Origin: Streptomyces sp. NRRL WC-3626
GTDB taxonomy: Bacteria > Actinomycetota > Actinomycetes > Streptomycetales > Streptomycetaceae
Direction: 5' to 3'
NCBI RefSeq assembly: GCF_000718785.1
Contig: NZ_JOCA01000024.1
Location: 1-64,000 of the forward strand
DNA: 64,000 nucleotides
In this document: positions 27,313 to 35,572 of the stretch, in pieces
Layout: each line of letters starts with the position of its first letter
Numbering within the stretch: position 1 is the first letter of the stretch
The notes under the pieces: generated by a model
Seen by the model: only the letters and a program-made list of their open reading frames with translations
Database searches by the model: none
Told to the model about the DNA's origin: nothing
Position numbers and translations under genes: made by a program

Positions 27313-28218
27313 ATGATTGATCTGCGCCGGCTGCACGTCCTCAGGGCGGTCGCCCACTACGGCACGGTCACCGCGGCCGCCCGCGCGCTGCACTTCACCC
27401 CGTCCGCCGCCTCCCAGCAGATCCGTCAGCTCGCCCGCGATCTGGACGTCGACCTGCTGGAACCGCAGGGGCGCGGCGTACGGCTCACCCCCGCCGCCGA
27501 GAGTCTGCTGGCACACGCCGACGCGATCCAGGCGCGCTGGGACCAGGCCGAGCGGGATCTGCGGGCCGACCACGGCGCGCCGGCCGGGGTGTTGCGAGTC
27601 ACAGGGTTCCCGGTGGCCATCTCGGTGCTGCTGGCACCCATGGCCGCCCGGCTGAGGAAGCGTCATCCGCGGTTGTCGGTGCGGATCGCCGAGGCGGAGG
27701 TGACGCGGAGCTTCGACCTGCTCTTCGAAGGGGCCGTCGATCTGGCCGTCGTCGAGTCCACCCCGGCCAATCCGCCGCTGAGCGACACCCGGTTCGATCA
27801 ACAGCCGTTGCTGGAGGACCCGTTCGACCTGGTGGTCCCGGCGGGGCACCCGCTGGCCGGGTTCGAGCGGATCGACCTCGCCGAGGCGGCGCGCGAGCCG
27901 TGGATCGTGCCGGTGCCCGACAGTCCCTGCCGGCCGCATGTGCTGGCCGCGTGCGGCGCGGCCGGCTTCTCCCCGGACGTCGTCCACCACGCCTGCGACT
28001 GGAACGTCACCGCCCAGCTCGTCGCCCACGGCCTCGGCGTCGCCCTGATCCCGCGTCTCGCCCGCCTCACCACGGACCTGCCGATCACCCGCGTGCGCTG
28101 CGCCGGCAACCCGCGCCGCACCCTGCTGACCTGCACCCGCGGCGTCGGCCGCACCCGCCCGGCGGTGACGGCGGCCCTGCGCGAACTGCGCGACCTGGCC
28201 GCGACGGCGGTCGCCTGA
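27313..28218 (+). CDS. LysR-family transcriptional regulator
   Basis: This 301-residue regulator begins MIDLRRLHVLRAVAHYGTVT. The HTH reads ARALHFTPSAASQQIRQLARDL, and an effector-binding domain follows. No ribosome site is seen and the gene may be leaderless. The only divergent neighbour is the small zinc-ribbon gene, so its target is unclear. It converges with the TetR gene at 28335 across 116 bp in which I see no gene. Confidence 0.87.
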   Translation: MIDLRRLHVLRAVAHYGTVTAAARALHFTPSAASQQIRQLARDLDVDLLEPQGRGVRLTPAAESLLAHADAIQARWDQAERDLRADHGAPAGVLRVTGFPVAISVLLAPMAARLRKRHPRLSVRIAEAEVTRSFDLLFEGAVDLAVVESTPANPPLSDTRFDQQPLLEDPFDLVVPAGHPLAGFERIDLAEAAREPWIVPVPDSPCRPHVLAACGAAGFSPDVVHHACDWNVTAQLVAHGLGVALIPRLARLTTDLPITRVRCAGNPRRTLLTCTRGVGRTRPAVTAALRELRDLAATAVA

Positions 28219-28334
28219 GCCCACGGGGCGCCATACGGCCGCGCGGCTGGGGGGCGCCGTCCGGATCAGGCCGGCTCCAGGCCACTGCGCCCCGTTGCCA
28301 CCCCGCGACCCCGGCAGGATCCGGACGACACCCC

Positions 28335-28958
28335 TCAGTGCCCCGGTGCCCCCATGCGCAGGCCGTCCATGATCAGGTCCAGTAGCCGGGTGGCGCGGGG
28401 CTGCCAGTCGTCGGCCGGGTCGAGCTGCCAGAGGCCGCCGATCGCGAGGACGAGGTCGTCCGCCGTCACGCCGGGGCGGATGGATCCGGCCTTTTCGCAA
28501 CTGCGCAGCAGCAGTTCCGCCGCCTCGGTGACCGGGCTGTGCCCCGGCTTCGCCGGGCTCCCCGGTGCGCTGGTGGCCTGCCGGATGGCGTCCGCCAGGC
28601 CGGCCTTGGTCATGGCGAACCGGGCCAGCCCGTCCATCCACTCGCGCAGCGCGCAGACGGGCTCCCGCCCGCTCAGCAACTGCGCCGCGCTGTCCGCCAC
28701 CTGCTGCATCTCGTGCCGGTAGATCTCCAGGACGAGGGCCTCACGGCTGGGGAAGTTCCGGTAGAGGGTGCCCTGTCCGACGCCCGCCTTCTTGGCGATC
28801 ACGCTCAGCGGGGTGTCCGCCGAGCGCGTGAGTTCGACGAGGGCCACCTCCAGGATGCGCTCGCGGTTGCGCTGCGCGTCCGAGCGCAGGGGCGGCGCCG
28901 TGCCCAGGGGTGTTCGCCCTGTCCGCGGGCAGGGCGGTACGTCCTTCTCGTGCCCCAC
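28335..28958 (-). CDS. TetR-family repressor of the molybdenum hydroxylase operon
   Basis: This 207-residue regulator starts at GTG 28958, preceded by GGAGGAGG. The HTH region reads DTPLSVIAKKAGVGQGTLYRNFPSREAL. The C-terminal part resembles SbtR-like (TetR_C_33) effector domains. It is divergent from the xanthine-dehydrogenase-like operon and the gap holds two identical 12-bp palindromes, so it very probably represses that operon and itself. Confidence 0.88.
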   Translation of the reverse strand: MGHEKDVPPCPRTGRTPLGTAPPLRSDAQRNRERILEVALVELTRSADTPLSVIAKKAGVGQGTLYRNFPSREALVLEIYRHEMQQVADSAAQLLSGREPVCALREWMDGLARFAMTKAGLADAIRQATSAPGSPAKPGHSPVTEAAELLLRSCEKAGSIRPGVTADDLVLAIGGLWQLDPADDWQPRATRLLDLIMDGLRMGAPGH

Positions 28959-28993
28959 TGGTCCTCCTCCCGGGTCATGACCGAAACCCGTCC

Positions 28994-29022
28994 TTGCTAA
29001 CCGGACAGCTGTCCACTACGTT
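28994..29022 (+). promoter_or_regulatory. Promoter of the molybdenum hydroxylase operon
   Basis: TTGCTA (28994-28999) and TACGTT (29017-29022) are spaced by 17 bp. The first TetR palindrome lies entirely within the spacer. Confidence 0.5.
29003..29014. promoter_or_regulatory. TetR operator 1
   Basis: GGACAGCTGTCC is a perfect 12-bp palindrome between the -35 and -10 boxes of the promoter for the downstream operon. Confidence 0.7.
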
Positions 29023-29033
29023 TTCGAGGGAAC

Positions 29034-29045
29034 GGACAGCTGTCC
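29034..29045. promoter_or_regulatory. TetR operator 2
   Basis: This is a second exact copy of GGACAGCTGTCC, 31 bp (about three helical turns) from the first and just downstream of the predicted transcription start. Confidence 0.7.
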
Positions 29046-29229
29046 GCTTCGGGTCCATCGTATCGGCGGACACGGACGCGCGGGACGGCCGGTGGCGCAT
29101 GCCCGTCATGACCGGCGTTTCCCGGCCCGTCCCCCTCCGCCACATGGTCCCGAACACCCCCCGATCCGTACAGCCCACCCCCGCGTCATCGACTCGTCCG
29201 CCTTCCAGATCCGTGAAAGAAGGCTGCTC

Positions 29230-29787
29230 ATGGCCCCCTCGACGTCCAGCAGCGTCACCCTGAACATCAACGGCGAGAAGCACACGCTGTCCGTCGACCA
29301 CCGCACCACCCTGCTCGACGCCCTGCGCGAGCGCCTCGATCTGACCGGCACCAAGAAGGGCTGCGACCACGGACAGTGCGGCGCCTGCACGGTCCTGGTC
29401 GACGGCCGCCGCACCGTGTCCTGTCTGCAACTCGCCGTCGCGTCCGACGAACGCGAGATCACCACCGTGGAGGGCCTGGCCGACGGGGACCGGCTGCACC
29501 CGGTGCAGCAGGCATTCCTCGACCTCGACGGCTTCCAGTGCGGCTACTGCACCCCCGGCCAGATCTGCTCCGCCATCGCCGTCATCGAGGAGCACGCCGC
29601 GGGCTGGCCCAGCGCCGTCACCGAGGACGTACGCCCCGAGGCGGGACCGCCTCCCCTGACCCCCGAGGAGATCAGGGAACGCATGAGCGGCAACCTGTGC
29701 CGCTGCAGCGCGTACGTACAGATCGTCCAGGCCGTCGCCCGCGCGGCCGACGAGAACCGCACCGAGACCGAGGAGACCGCGGCATGA
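29230..29787 (+). CDS. Molybdenum hydroxylase [2Fe-2S] subunit
   Basis: This 185-residue electron-transfer subunit resembles PaoA/YagT or XdhC small subunits. The plant-type [2Fe-2S] cluster is C45, C50, C53 and C65 (GCDHGQCGACTVL). The second cluster uses C104, C107, C157 and C159 (QCGYCTPGQ and LCRCS). It has no Tat signal, so the complex is expected in the cytoplasm. GAAGG precedes ATG 29230. It overlaps the FAD subunit gene by 4 nt. Confidence 0.93.
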   Translation: MAPSTSSSVTLNINGEKHTLSVDHRTTLLDALRERLDLTGTKKGCDHGQCGACTVLVDGRRTVSCLQLAVASDEREITTVEGLADGDRLHPVQQAFLDLDGFQCGYCTPGQICSAIAVIEEHAAGWPSAVTEDVRPEAGPPPLTPEEIRERMSGNLCRCSAYVQIVQAVARAADENRTETEETAA

Positions 29788-30776
29788 GGGAGTTCGACTA
29801 CCGGCGCGCGGACGACGTCTCCGGCGCGGTGGCGCTGCTCGACGCCGATCCCGACGCCCGCTACCTCGGCGGCGGCACCAACCTCGTCGACCTGATGAAG
29901 AACGGCGTCGAACGCCCCGCCCGCCTCGTCGACGTCCGCGGCCTCCCGCTGGACCGGATAGAACCGGCCGACGGCGGCGGACTGCGCATCGGCGCCACCG
30001 TCACCAACAGCGACCTCGCCGCGCATCCCGGGATCCGCGGCGACTACCCCGCCCTCGCCCAGGCCGTGCTCGCCGGCGCCTCCGGGCAGCTGCGCAACAT
30101 GGCCACCGTCGGCGGCAATCTGCTCCAGCGCACCCGCTGCGGCTACTTCACCGATGTGACCAAGCCCTGCAACAAGCGTGCCCCCGGCAGCGGTTGCCCC
30201 GCCCTCGAGGGCGAACACCACAACCACGCCATCCTGGGCGCCTCCGACCACTGTGTCGCCGTCCACCCCTCCGACATGGGCGTGGCACTGACCGCCTTCG
30301 ACGCCGTCGTCGCGTACGAAACCGCCGACGGGCCGGGCGAGTTGCCGCTGGCCGACTTCTACCTGCCGGTGGGCGACACCCCGCACCGGGAGACCGCCCT
30401 GCCGCCCGGCGCCCTCATCACCCACGTCACCCTGCCGCCCGCGCCGGTCGCCGCCCGCTCCCGCTACCGCAAGGTCCGCGAACGCGCCTCGTACGCCTTC
30501 GCGATCGGCTCCGTCGCCGCCGCCCTCGACATCGGCGGCGGAGTCGTCCGCCAGTCGCGGCTCGCCTTCGGCGCGGTCGCGTCCCGGCCCTGGCGGGCCC
30601 ACGCCGCCGAACGCGTCCTGAACGGCGCCCCGGCCACCGCCGAGTACTTCGCCGCGGCGGCGGACGCCGAACTCGCGGCCGCCAGGCCGCTGCCCGACAA
30701 CGGATACAAGGTGACCCTCATGCGCAACCTCGTGGTGGCCGTGCTGTCCGAACTCGCCGAGGAGACCGCCCGATGA
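29784..30776 (+). CDS. Molybdenum hydroxylase FAD subunit with extra Fe-S site
   Basis: This 330-residue CO-dehydrogenase-type flavoprotein subunit has FAD motifs YLGGGTNLVDLMKNG and ATVGGNLLQRTRC. Cysteines C119, C129, C138 and C157 follow, with CGYFTDVTKPCNKRAPGSGC at the centre. This is the additional [4Fe-4S] pattern of the PaoB (YagS) aldehyde oxidoreductase branch rather than classical xanthine dehydrogenase. It accepts electrons from the small subunit. It overlaps both flanking genes by 4 nt. Confidence 0.92.
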   Translation: MREFDYRRADDVSGAVALLDADPDARYLGGGTNLVDLMKNGVERPARLVDVRGLPLDRIEPADGGGLRIGATVTNSDLAAHPGIRGDYPALAQAVLAGASGQLRNMATVGGNLLQRTRCGYFTDVTKPCNKRAPGSGCPALEGEHHNHAILGASDHCVAVHPSDMGVALTAFDAVVAYETADGPGELPLADFYLPVGDTPHRETALPPGALITHVTLPPAPVAARSRYRKVRERASYAFAIGSVAAALDIGGGVVRQSRLAFGAVASRPWRAHAAERVLNGAPATAEYFAAAADAELAAARPLPDNGYKVTLMRNLVVAVLSELAEETAR

Positions 30777-32908
30777 CCACCGCCACGACCGGCGTCACCC
30801 CGATCACGGGAGCCGTCGGCACCGCCCACACCCGCGTCGAGGGCCGCGCCAAGGTGACCGGCGCCGCGCGCTACGCCGGCGAGATCCCCTTCGCCGAACT
30901 CGCCCATGGCTGGCTGGCGTTGTCCACCGTGTCCCGCGGCCGGATCCTGTCCGTCGAGACCGGGCCCGTACTCGCGATGCCGGGCGTCCTCACCGTGCTG
31001 CACCACGGGAACGCCCCGCGCCTCGACACCGACTACATCGGCATGCTGGGCGTCCCGCCCGACCCCACCGCCGCCGTCTTCCAGAACGACCGTGTCCCGC
31101 ACGCCGGCTGGCCCGTCGCGCTCGTCGTCGCCGAGACGCCCGAGCAGGCCCGGGAGGCCGCCGAGGCGCTCGTCGTCACCTACGAGCGGGAGCCGCACGA
31201 CATCGAGCTCACCGCCGGCCGACCGGACGCCCACCCGGTGGACGGTCACATGCCCGGTATGACGGAGAAGGGCGACATCGAGGCCGAACTCGCCGCCTCC
31301 GCCCACGTGGTGGACGAGGAGTACACCACCCCCGAAGAGCACCACGCCATGATGGAGCCGCACGCGGCGACCGCCCTGTGGGACGGCGGCCGGCTCGAGG
31401 TCGTCGACTCCAACCAGGGCACCACCTGGGTCGCCGACGAACTCACCCGGATGTTCTCCCTGGACCCGTCCGCGGTGAGGGTCCGCTCCGAGCACATCGG
31501 CGGCGGCTTCGGCAGCAAGGGCGTACGCGCCCACCAGGTGTCCGCCGTGATGGCCGCGACCGTCCTGCAGCGCCCGGTCCGCGTGGTGCTGACGCGCCGC
31601 CAGATGTTCTCCCTCACCGGCTACCGCAGCCCCACCGCCCAGCGGGTCCGGCTCGGCGCCGGCACCGACGGCAGGCTGCGCGCCCTGGACCACCGCTCGG
31701 TCAACCAGACCTCCACGGTATGGGAGTTCGTCGAGCCGAGCGCCGGTGTGGCACGGGTGATGTACGACGCCGACGCGCACCGCACCTCGAACGAGGTCGT
31801 ACGCCTCGACGTGCCCTCGCCGACCTGGATGCGCGGTCCCGGTGAGGCGCCCGGGTCGTTCGCGCTCGAGGCGGCGCTCGACGAACTGGCCGAGCGGTGC
31901 GGCATCGATCCGATCGAACTGCGGCTGCGCAACGAGCCCGAGCGCGGCCCCGTCTCCGGGCTGCCCTTCGCCGGACGCAACCTCGCCGCCTGCTTCCGCG
32001 AGGGAGCCCGGCGCTTCGGCTGGGCCGGCCGCGATCCGCGTCCCGGCACACGCCGCGAAGGCCGCTGGCTGCTCGGCACCGGCACGGCCGCGGCCTCCTT
32101 CCCCGCCGGCGCCCTCCCGTCGACGGCCTCGGTCACCGCGGAGGCGGACGGCACCCACACCGTGCGGATCGCCGCCGCCGACATCGGCACCGGGGCCCGT
32201 ACGGCACTCACCCTGGTCGCCGCCGACGCCCTCGGGGTGGCCACGGACCGGGTCCGGGTGCGGATCGGCGACAGCGACTTCGGTCCGGCGGGGATAGCCG
32301 GCGGCTCCATGGGCACGCGCTCCTGGGCCTGGGCGATCACGGCCGCCGCACGGGAACTGCGCGACCGGCTCGTCCCGGGAGGCACCATTCCGCCGGAGGG
32401 CGTCACGGTGCGCTCCGACACCACCGCCGCCCTCGGCGCCCTCGCCCAGAAGGAACGGCACTCCTTCGGTGCGCAGTTCGCCGAGGTCGCCGTGGACGTC
32501 ACCACCGGCGAGGTACGGGTGCGCCGCATGCTCGGCATCTTCGCGGCGGGCCGGATCGTCAACCCGCTCACCGCGCGCGGCCAGCTCGTGGGCGGCATGA
32601 CCTGGGGCATCTCGATGGCCCTGCACGAGGAGGCGGTCCGCGACCGCGCCTCCGGCGGCCTCTACGGGCCCGACCTCGCGGGCTACCACGTCGCCGGTCA
32701 CGCCGACGTACCCGAGATCGAGGCCGACTGGGTCGACGACCCCGATCCCGAGGACCCGGTCGGCATCAAGGGCATCGGCGAGGTCGGCATCGTGGGCGCC
32801 GCCGCGGCCGTCGCCAACGCGGTCTGGCACGCGACCGGCGTGCGCCACCGGAACCTGCCCATCCGGCCCGACCGGGTGCTGCGGGCGCAAGGAGGCGCAC
32901 GTGTTTGA
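30773..32908 (+). CDS. Molybdenum hydroxylase molybdopterin subunit
   Basis: This 711-residue catalytic subunit carries the Moco motif GGGFGSKGVRAHQ. Other blocks are the substrate loop SPTWMRGPGEAPGSFALE and the active-site region VGIKGIGEVGIVGAAAAVAN, with the catalytic Glu in GIGEVG. Together with the PaoB-type flavin subunit this points to an aldehyde or N-heterocycle oxidoreductase. True xanthine dehydrogenase activity is possible but not favoured. Its 3' end overlaps the XdhC-type gene by 8 nt. Confidence 0.92.
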   Translation: MTTATTGVTPITGAVGTAHTRVEGRAKVTGAARYAGEIPFAELAHGWLALSTVSRGRILSVETGPVLAMPGVLTVLHHGNAPRLDTDYIGMLGVPPDPTAAVFQNDRVPHAGWPVALVVAETPEQAREAAEALVVTYEREPHDIELTAGRPDAHPVDGHMPGMTEKGDIEAELAASAHVVDEEYTTPEEHHAMMEPHAATALWDGGRLEVVDSNQGTTWVADELTRMFSLDPSAVRVRSEHIGGGFGSKGVRAHQVSAVMAATVLQRPVRVVLTRRQMFSLTGYRSPTAQRVRLGAGTDGRLRALDHRSVNQTSTVWEFVEPSAGVARVMYDADAHRTSNEVVRLDVPSPTWMRGPGEAPGSFALEAALDELAERCGIDPIELRLRNEPERGPVSGLPFAGRNLAACFREGARRFGWAGRDPRPGTRREGRWLLGTGTAAASFPAGALPSTASVTAEADGTHTVRIAAADIGTGARTALTLVAADALGVATDRVRVRIGDSDFGPAGIAGGSMGTRSWAWAITAAARELRDRLVPGGTIPPEGVTVRSDTTAALGALAQKERHSFGAQFAEVAVDVTTGEVRVRRMLGIFAAGRIVNPLTARGQLVGGMTWGISMALHEEAVRDRASGGLYGPDLAGYHVAGHADVPEIEADWVDDPDPEDPVGIKGIGEVGIVGAAAAVANAVWHATGVRHRNLPIRPDRVLRAQGGARV

Positions 32909-34055
32909 CATCGCCGGCGAACTGCACCGCTGGCTGACCGAGGGCAGGGAGTTCGCCGTCGCCACGGTGGTGTCCGTGGGCGGCAGTGCCCCGCGCGACC
33001 CCGGCGCCGCCCTGGCCGTCGACCATGACGGCACGGCGATCGGCTCGGTCTCCGGCGGCTGCGTGGAGGGCGCGGTGTACGAACTGTGCGCCCAGGCCCT
33101 CGAGGACGGCGAGACCCGTGTCGAGCGGTTCGGCTACAGCGACGAGGACGCCTTCGCCGTCGGCCTGACCTGCGGAGGGATCATCGACATCATGGTGACC
33201 CCGGTCGGCCGCCGGGCGCCCGTGTGGCAGGTGCTGTCGTCCGCGCTGTCGGCGGTCCTGCGGGGCGCGCCGGGCGCGCTGGCCCGGGTCGTCGAGGGCC
33301 CGCCGGAACTCCTCGGCGGCGCGCTCCTCGTCCACCCGGACGGCTCGTACGAGGGTGGCCTCGGCGGCGCCGTCGAGCTGGACCGGACGGCGGCGGCGGC
33401 GGCCGGGGCACTGCTGGACGCGGGCCGCACCGGTTCCGTCGCCGTCGCGGCGAGCGAAGCGGGAGGGGGGTCCCCCCGGACGGAGTCCGGGGGAGGCTCG
33501 TACTGTCCCGGCGGGCTGACCCTGTTCGTGGAGACCTCGGTGCCGCCGCCGCGGATGATCGTCTTCGGTGCGATCGACTTCGCCGCGGCGCTGGTGCGGG
33601 TGGGGAAGTTCCTCGGCTACCACGTCACCGTGTGCGACGCGCGGCCCGTGTTCGCGACCGCGGCGCGCTTCGCGGAGGCCGACGAGATCGTCGTCGACTG
33701 GCCGCACCGGTATCTGCGGAGCACGGAGACGGACGCGCGGACCGTGCTGTGCGTTCTCACGCACGACGCGAAGTTCGACGTGCCGTTGCTGAAGGTGGCG
33801 CTGGGGCTGCCGGTGGCGTTCGTCGGGGCGATGGGGTCCCGGAGGACCCATGCGGATCGGGAGCGGCGGTTGCGGGAGGCGGGGGTGGGGGAGGCCGAGC
33901 TGGGGCGGCTGCGGTCGCCGATCGGTCTCGACCTCGGGGCACGGACGCCGGAGGAGACGGCGGTGTCGATCGCGGCGGAGATCGTCGCCGGGCGGCGGGG
34001 TGGTACGGGGGTGCCTCTGACGGACGTCGGGACGCCGATCCACCGGGCCGCGTGA
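32901..34055 (+). CDS. XdhC/CoxI-family molybdenum cofactor maturation protein
   Basis: This 384-residue protein starts at GTG 32901. The N-terminal XdhC_CoxI domain (FAVATVVSVGGSAPRDPGAAL and SGGCVEGAVYEL) is joined to a C-terminal Rossmann domain (MIVFGAIDFAAALVRVGKFLGY and VGAMGSRRTHADRERRL). The family sulfurates or inserts Moco into xanthine-dehydrogenase-type enzymes. The linker at about residues 185-201 (EAGGGSPRTESGGGSY) is encoded by a G/C palindromic repeat inserted in frame. Confidence 0.9.
   Translation: MFDIAGELHRWLTEGREFAVATVVSVGGSAPRDPGAALAVDHDGTAIGSVSGGCVEGAVYELCAQALEDGETRVERFGYSDEDAFAVGLTCGGIIDIMVTPVGRRAPVWQVLSSALSAVLRGAPGALARVVEGPPELLGGALLVHPDGSYEGGLGGAVELDRTAAAAAGALLDAGRTGSVAVAASEAGGGSPRTESGGGSYCPGGLTLFVETSVPPPRMIVFGAIDFAAALVRVGKFLGYHVTVCDARPVFATAARFAEADEIVVDWPHRYLRSTETDARTVLCVLTHDAKFDVPLLKVALGLPVAFVGAMGSRRTHADRERRLREAGVGEAELGRLRSPIGLDLGARTPEETAVSIAAEIVAGRRGGTGVPLTDVGTPIHRAA
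33464..33493. repeat. In-frame palindromic repeat inside the xdhC-like gene
   Basis: GGGGGGTCCCCCC (33465-33477) overlaps a 9-bp stem CCCCCGGAC-GGA-GTCCGGGGG (33473-33493). It encodes a Gly/Ser-rich linker and keeps the frame. It resembles dispersed intragenic repeats of streptomycetes. Confidence 0.6.
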
Positions 34056-34074
34056 GGGGGTTTGTTTCGCCCTC

Positions 34075-34155
34075 GCCGCCCCTTCCCCCTGGGGCACTGC
34101 CCCCGGACCCTCGCTCCTCGAACGCCGGAGGGGCTGATTCAGCCCCTCCGGCTCC
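34075..34155. repeat. GC-rich hairpin repeat, copy 2, with terminator stem
   Basis: This convergent gap shares the CTGCCCCCGGACCC phrase with copy 1. It ends in a 14-bp perfect stem at 34124-34152 (arms GCCGGAGGGGCTGA and TCAGCCCCTCCGGC, 1-nt centre). This is a likely bidirectional terminator. Confidence 0.65.
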
Positions 34156-34166
34156 TCACGCTTGCG

Positions 34167-34727
34167 TCAGGCCGCCTGCTCGCCCGCCACGCCACGGAGG
34201 CGGTCGATGACCTCCGTCAGTTGCTCGGCGACCTCGCCGTCGTCCGAGGGGTGCGTCTGAGCGAACCGCGTCACGGACCCCGGAATCGACAGCTTGATGT
34301 CCTCGATCACCTTGCCCCCCGCGATCCCCACCGACTTGCGCGCGTCGTCGTGCGCCCACACCCCGCCGTACTGCCCGAACGCGGTACCGATCACGACGAC
34401 CGGCATACCGCTGATCGCCCCGGCACCGTAGGGCCGCGACAGCCAGTCGATCGCGTTCTTCAGCACGGCCGGCATCGTGCCGTTGTACTCGGGCGTGAAG
34501 AGCAGCAGCGCGTCCGCGCCCGCGGCCGCCTCGCGCAGCTTGGCCGCGGCGGCCGGGACGCCGCCCTCGACGTCGATGTCCTCGTTGTAGAAGGGGATCT
34601 CCGAGAGCCCCTCGTAGAGCGCGACATCGGCGCCCTCGGGAGCGAGCTTCACCGCGGCCTCGGCGAGCTGACGGTTGTGCGAGCCGGCGCGAAGGCTGCC
34701 GACGAGGGCGAGGATGCGAACAGACAT
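34167..34727 (-). CDS. NADPH-dependent FMN reductase family protein
   Basis: This 186-residue flavodoxin-fold protein starts at ATG 34727 with GGAG upstream. It has the phosphate-binding LVGSLRAGSHNRQLAEAA, the flavin motif TPEYNGTMPAVLKNAIDWLSRP and IGTAFGQYGGVWAHDDAR. Members reduce FMN, quinones, chromate or azo dyes with NAD(P)H. It is divergent from a TetR gene with paired operators between, so it probably responds to a redox-active or electrophilic inducer. Confidence 0.9.
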   Translation of the reverse strand: MSVRILALVGSLRAGSHNRQLAEAAVKLAPEGADVALYEGLSEIPFYNEDIDVEGGVPAAAAKLREAAAGADALLLFTPEYNGTMPAVLKNAIDWLSRPYGAGAISGMPVVVIGTAFGQYGGVWAHDDARKSVGIAGGKVIEDIKLSIPGSVTRFAQTHPSDDGEVAEQLTEVIDRLRGVAGEQAA

Positions 34728-34769
34728 GACGAATCTCCATGGGGGGCTGAAATACTGCCGAAACAATCC

Positions 34770-34781
34770 GGACCGGGGTCC
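34770..34781. promoter_or_regulatory. TetR operator A (FMN reductase/TetR gap)
   Basis: GGACC-GG-GGTCC is an inverted repeat with 5-bp arms, 43 nt upstream of the FMN reductase start. Confidence 0.6.
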
Positions 34782-34806
34782 GCTTCTCGGTTGTAGCACT
34801 TCAACC

Positions 34807-34818
34807 GGACCGCGGTCC
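34807..34818. promoter_or_regulatory. TetR operator B (FMN reductase/TetR gap)
   Basis: GGACCGCGGTCC is a perfect 12-bp palindrome, 37 bp from operator A and 31 nt upstream of the TetR ATG. A -10-like TACGCT at 34837-34842 places the TetR transcription start near its ATG. Confidence 0.65.
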
Positions 34819-34848
34819 AGTTTCTTCCCGATGCTTTACGCTGGGTTC

Positions 34849-35511
34849 ATGTCCGCCGCGCCGCCGCCCGCACCGGCACCCCAGGACCCCGTACAGCCGC
34901 TGGAGTTGCCGCAGCTCGGTACGGACCCCGACGAGCCCTGTCTGCGCGCCGACGCCGCCCGCAACCGGGCCAGGCTGCTGGAGGCCGCCGCACTGCTCGT
35001 GGCCGAGCGCGGGCCGGACGGCGTCACCATGGAGGAGGTCGCGGCGGCCGCCCGCGTCGGCAAGGGGACGGTGTTCCGCCGCTTCGGCGACCGCACCGGC
35101 CTGCTGACGGCCCTGCTCGACCACTCCGAGAAGAAGTTCCAGGCCGCCTTCCTCTCCGGCCCCCCGCCGCTCGGCCCGGGAGCGCCTCCGGCCGAGCGGC
35201 TGCGCGCCTTCGGCCTCGCGATGCTCCGCCGCACCGCCGACGAGCTGGAACTGCAGCTGGCGGCCGAACCGGAAGCAGGCCGCCGCTTCACCAGCCCGCC
35301 CCGCCGCGTCCTGCGCCACCATGTGACCCTGCTGCTGCGCGAGGCGGTCCCGGACGCGGACTGCGAGGTCCTCGCCCACCCGCTGATGGCCCAGCTCGAC
35401 CCCGCCCTGATCCACCACCTGATACGTCAGTGCGGTATGCCCCTGGAGCGGCTGGAGGCCGCCTGGCTGGATTTGGTGGACCGGGTGACGGCCCCGGCGC
35501 CCGTCCGCTGA
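34849..35511 (+). CDS. TetR-family regulator of the FMN reductase gene
   Basis: This 220-residue regulator has a Pro-rich N-terminal extension of about 35 residues, then the HTH GVTMEEVAAAARVGKGTVFRRFGDRTGL. Start ATG 34849 has no ribosome site and seems leaderless. Two matching palindromes in the divergent gap make autoregulation and control of the reductase likely. Confidence 0.87.
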   Translation: MSAAPPPAPAPQDPVQPLELPQLGTDPDEPCLRADAARNRARLLEAAALLVAERGPDGVTMEEVAAAARVGKGTVFRRFGDRTGLLTALLDHSEKKFQAAFLSGPPPLGPGAPPAERLRAFGLAMLRRTADELELQLAAEPEAGRRFTSPPRRVLRHHVTLLLREAVPDADCEVLAHPLMAQLDPALIHHLIRQCGMPLERLEAAWLDLVDRVTAPAPVR

Positions 35512-35572
35512 CGGGGTATCAACTCCCCCGCCTGAACGTCCCGTTACGGCTTCTGCAAGGATGCCGTACGTC

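Noticed and set aside
30464..33034. 856-codon open frame on the minus strand over the molybdopterin subunit gene
   Set aside because: The plus-strand frame shows all family motifs and 4-8 nt operon overlaps; the antisense frame has none.
35535..35545. AACG-TCC-CGTT repeat upstream of the LacI gene as an autoregulatory operator
   Set aside because: The arms are only 4 bp and lack the usual central CG symmetry, so chance occurrence in GC-rich DNA is likely.
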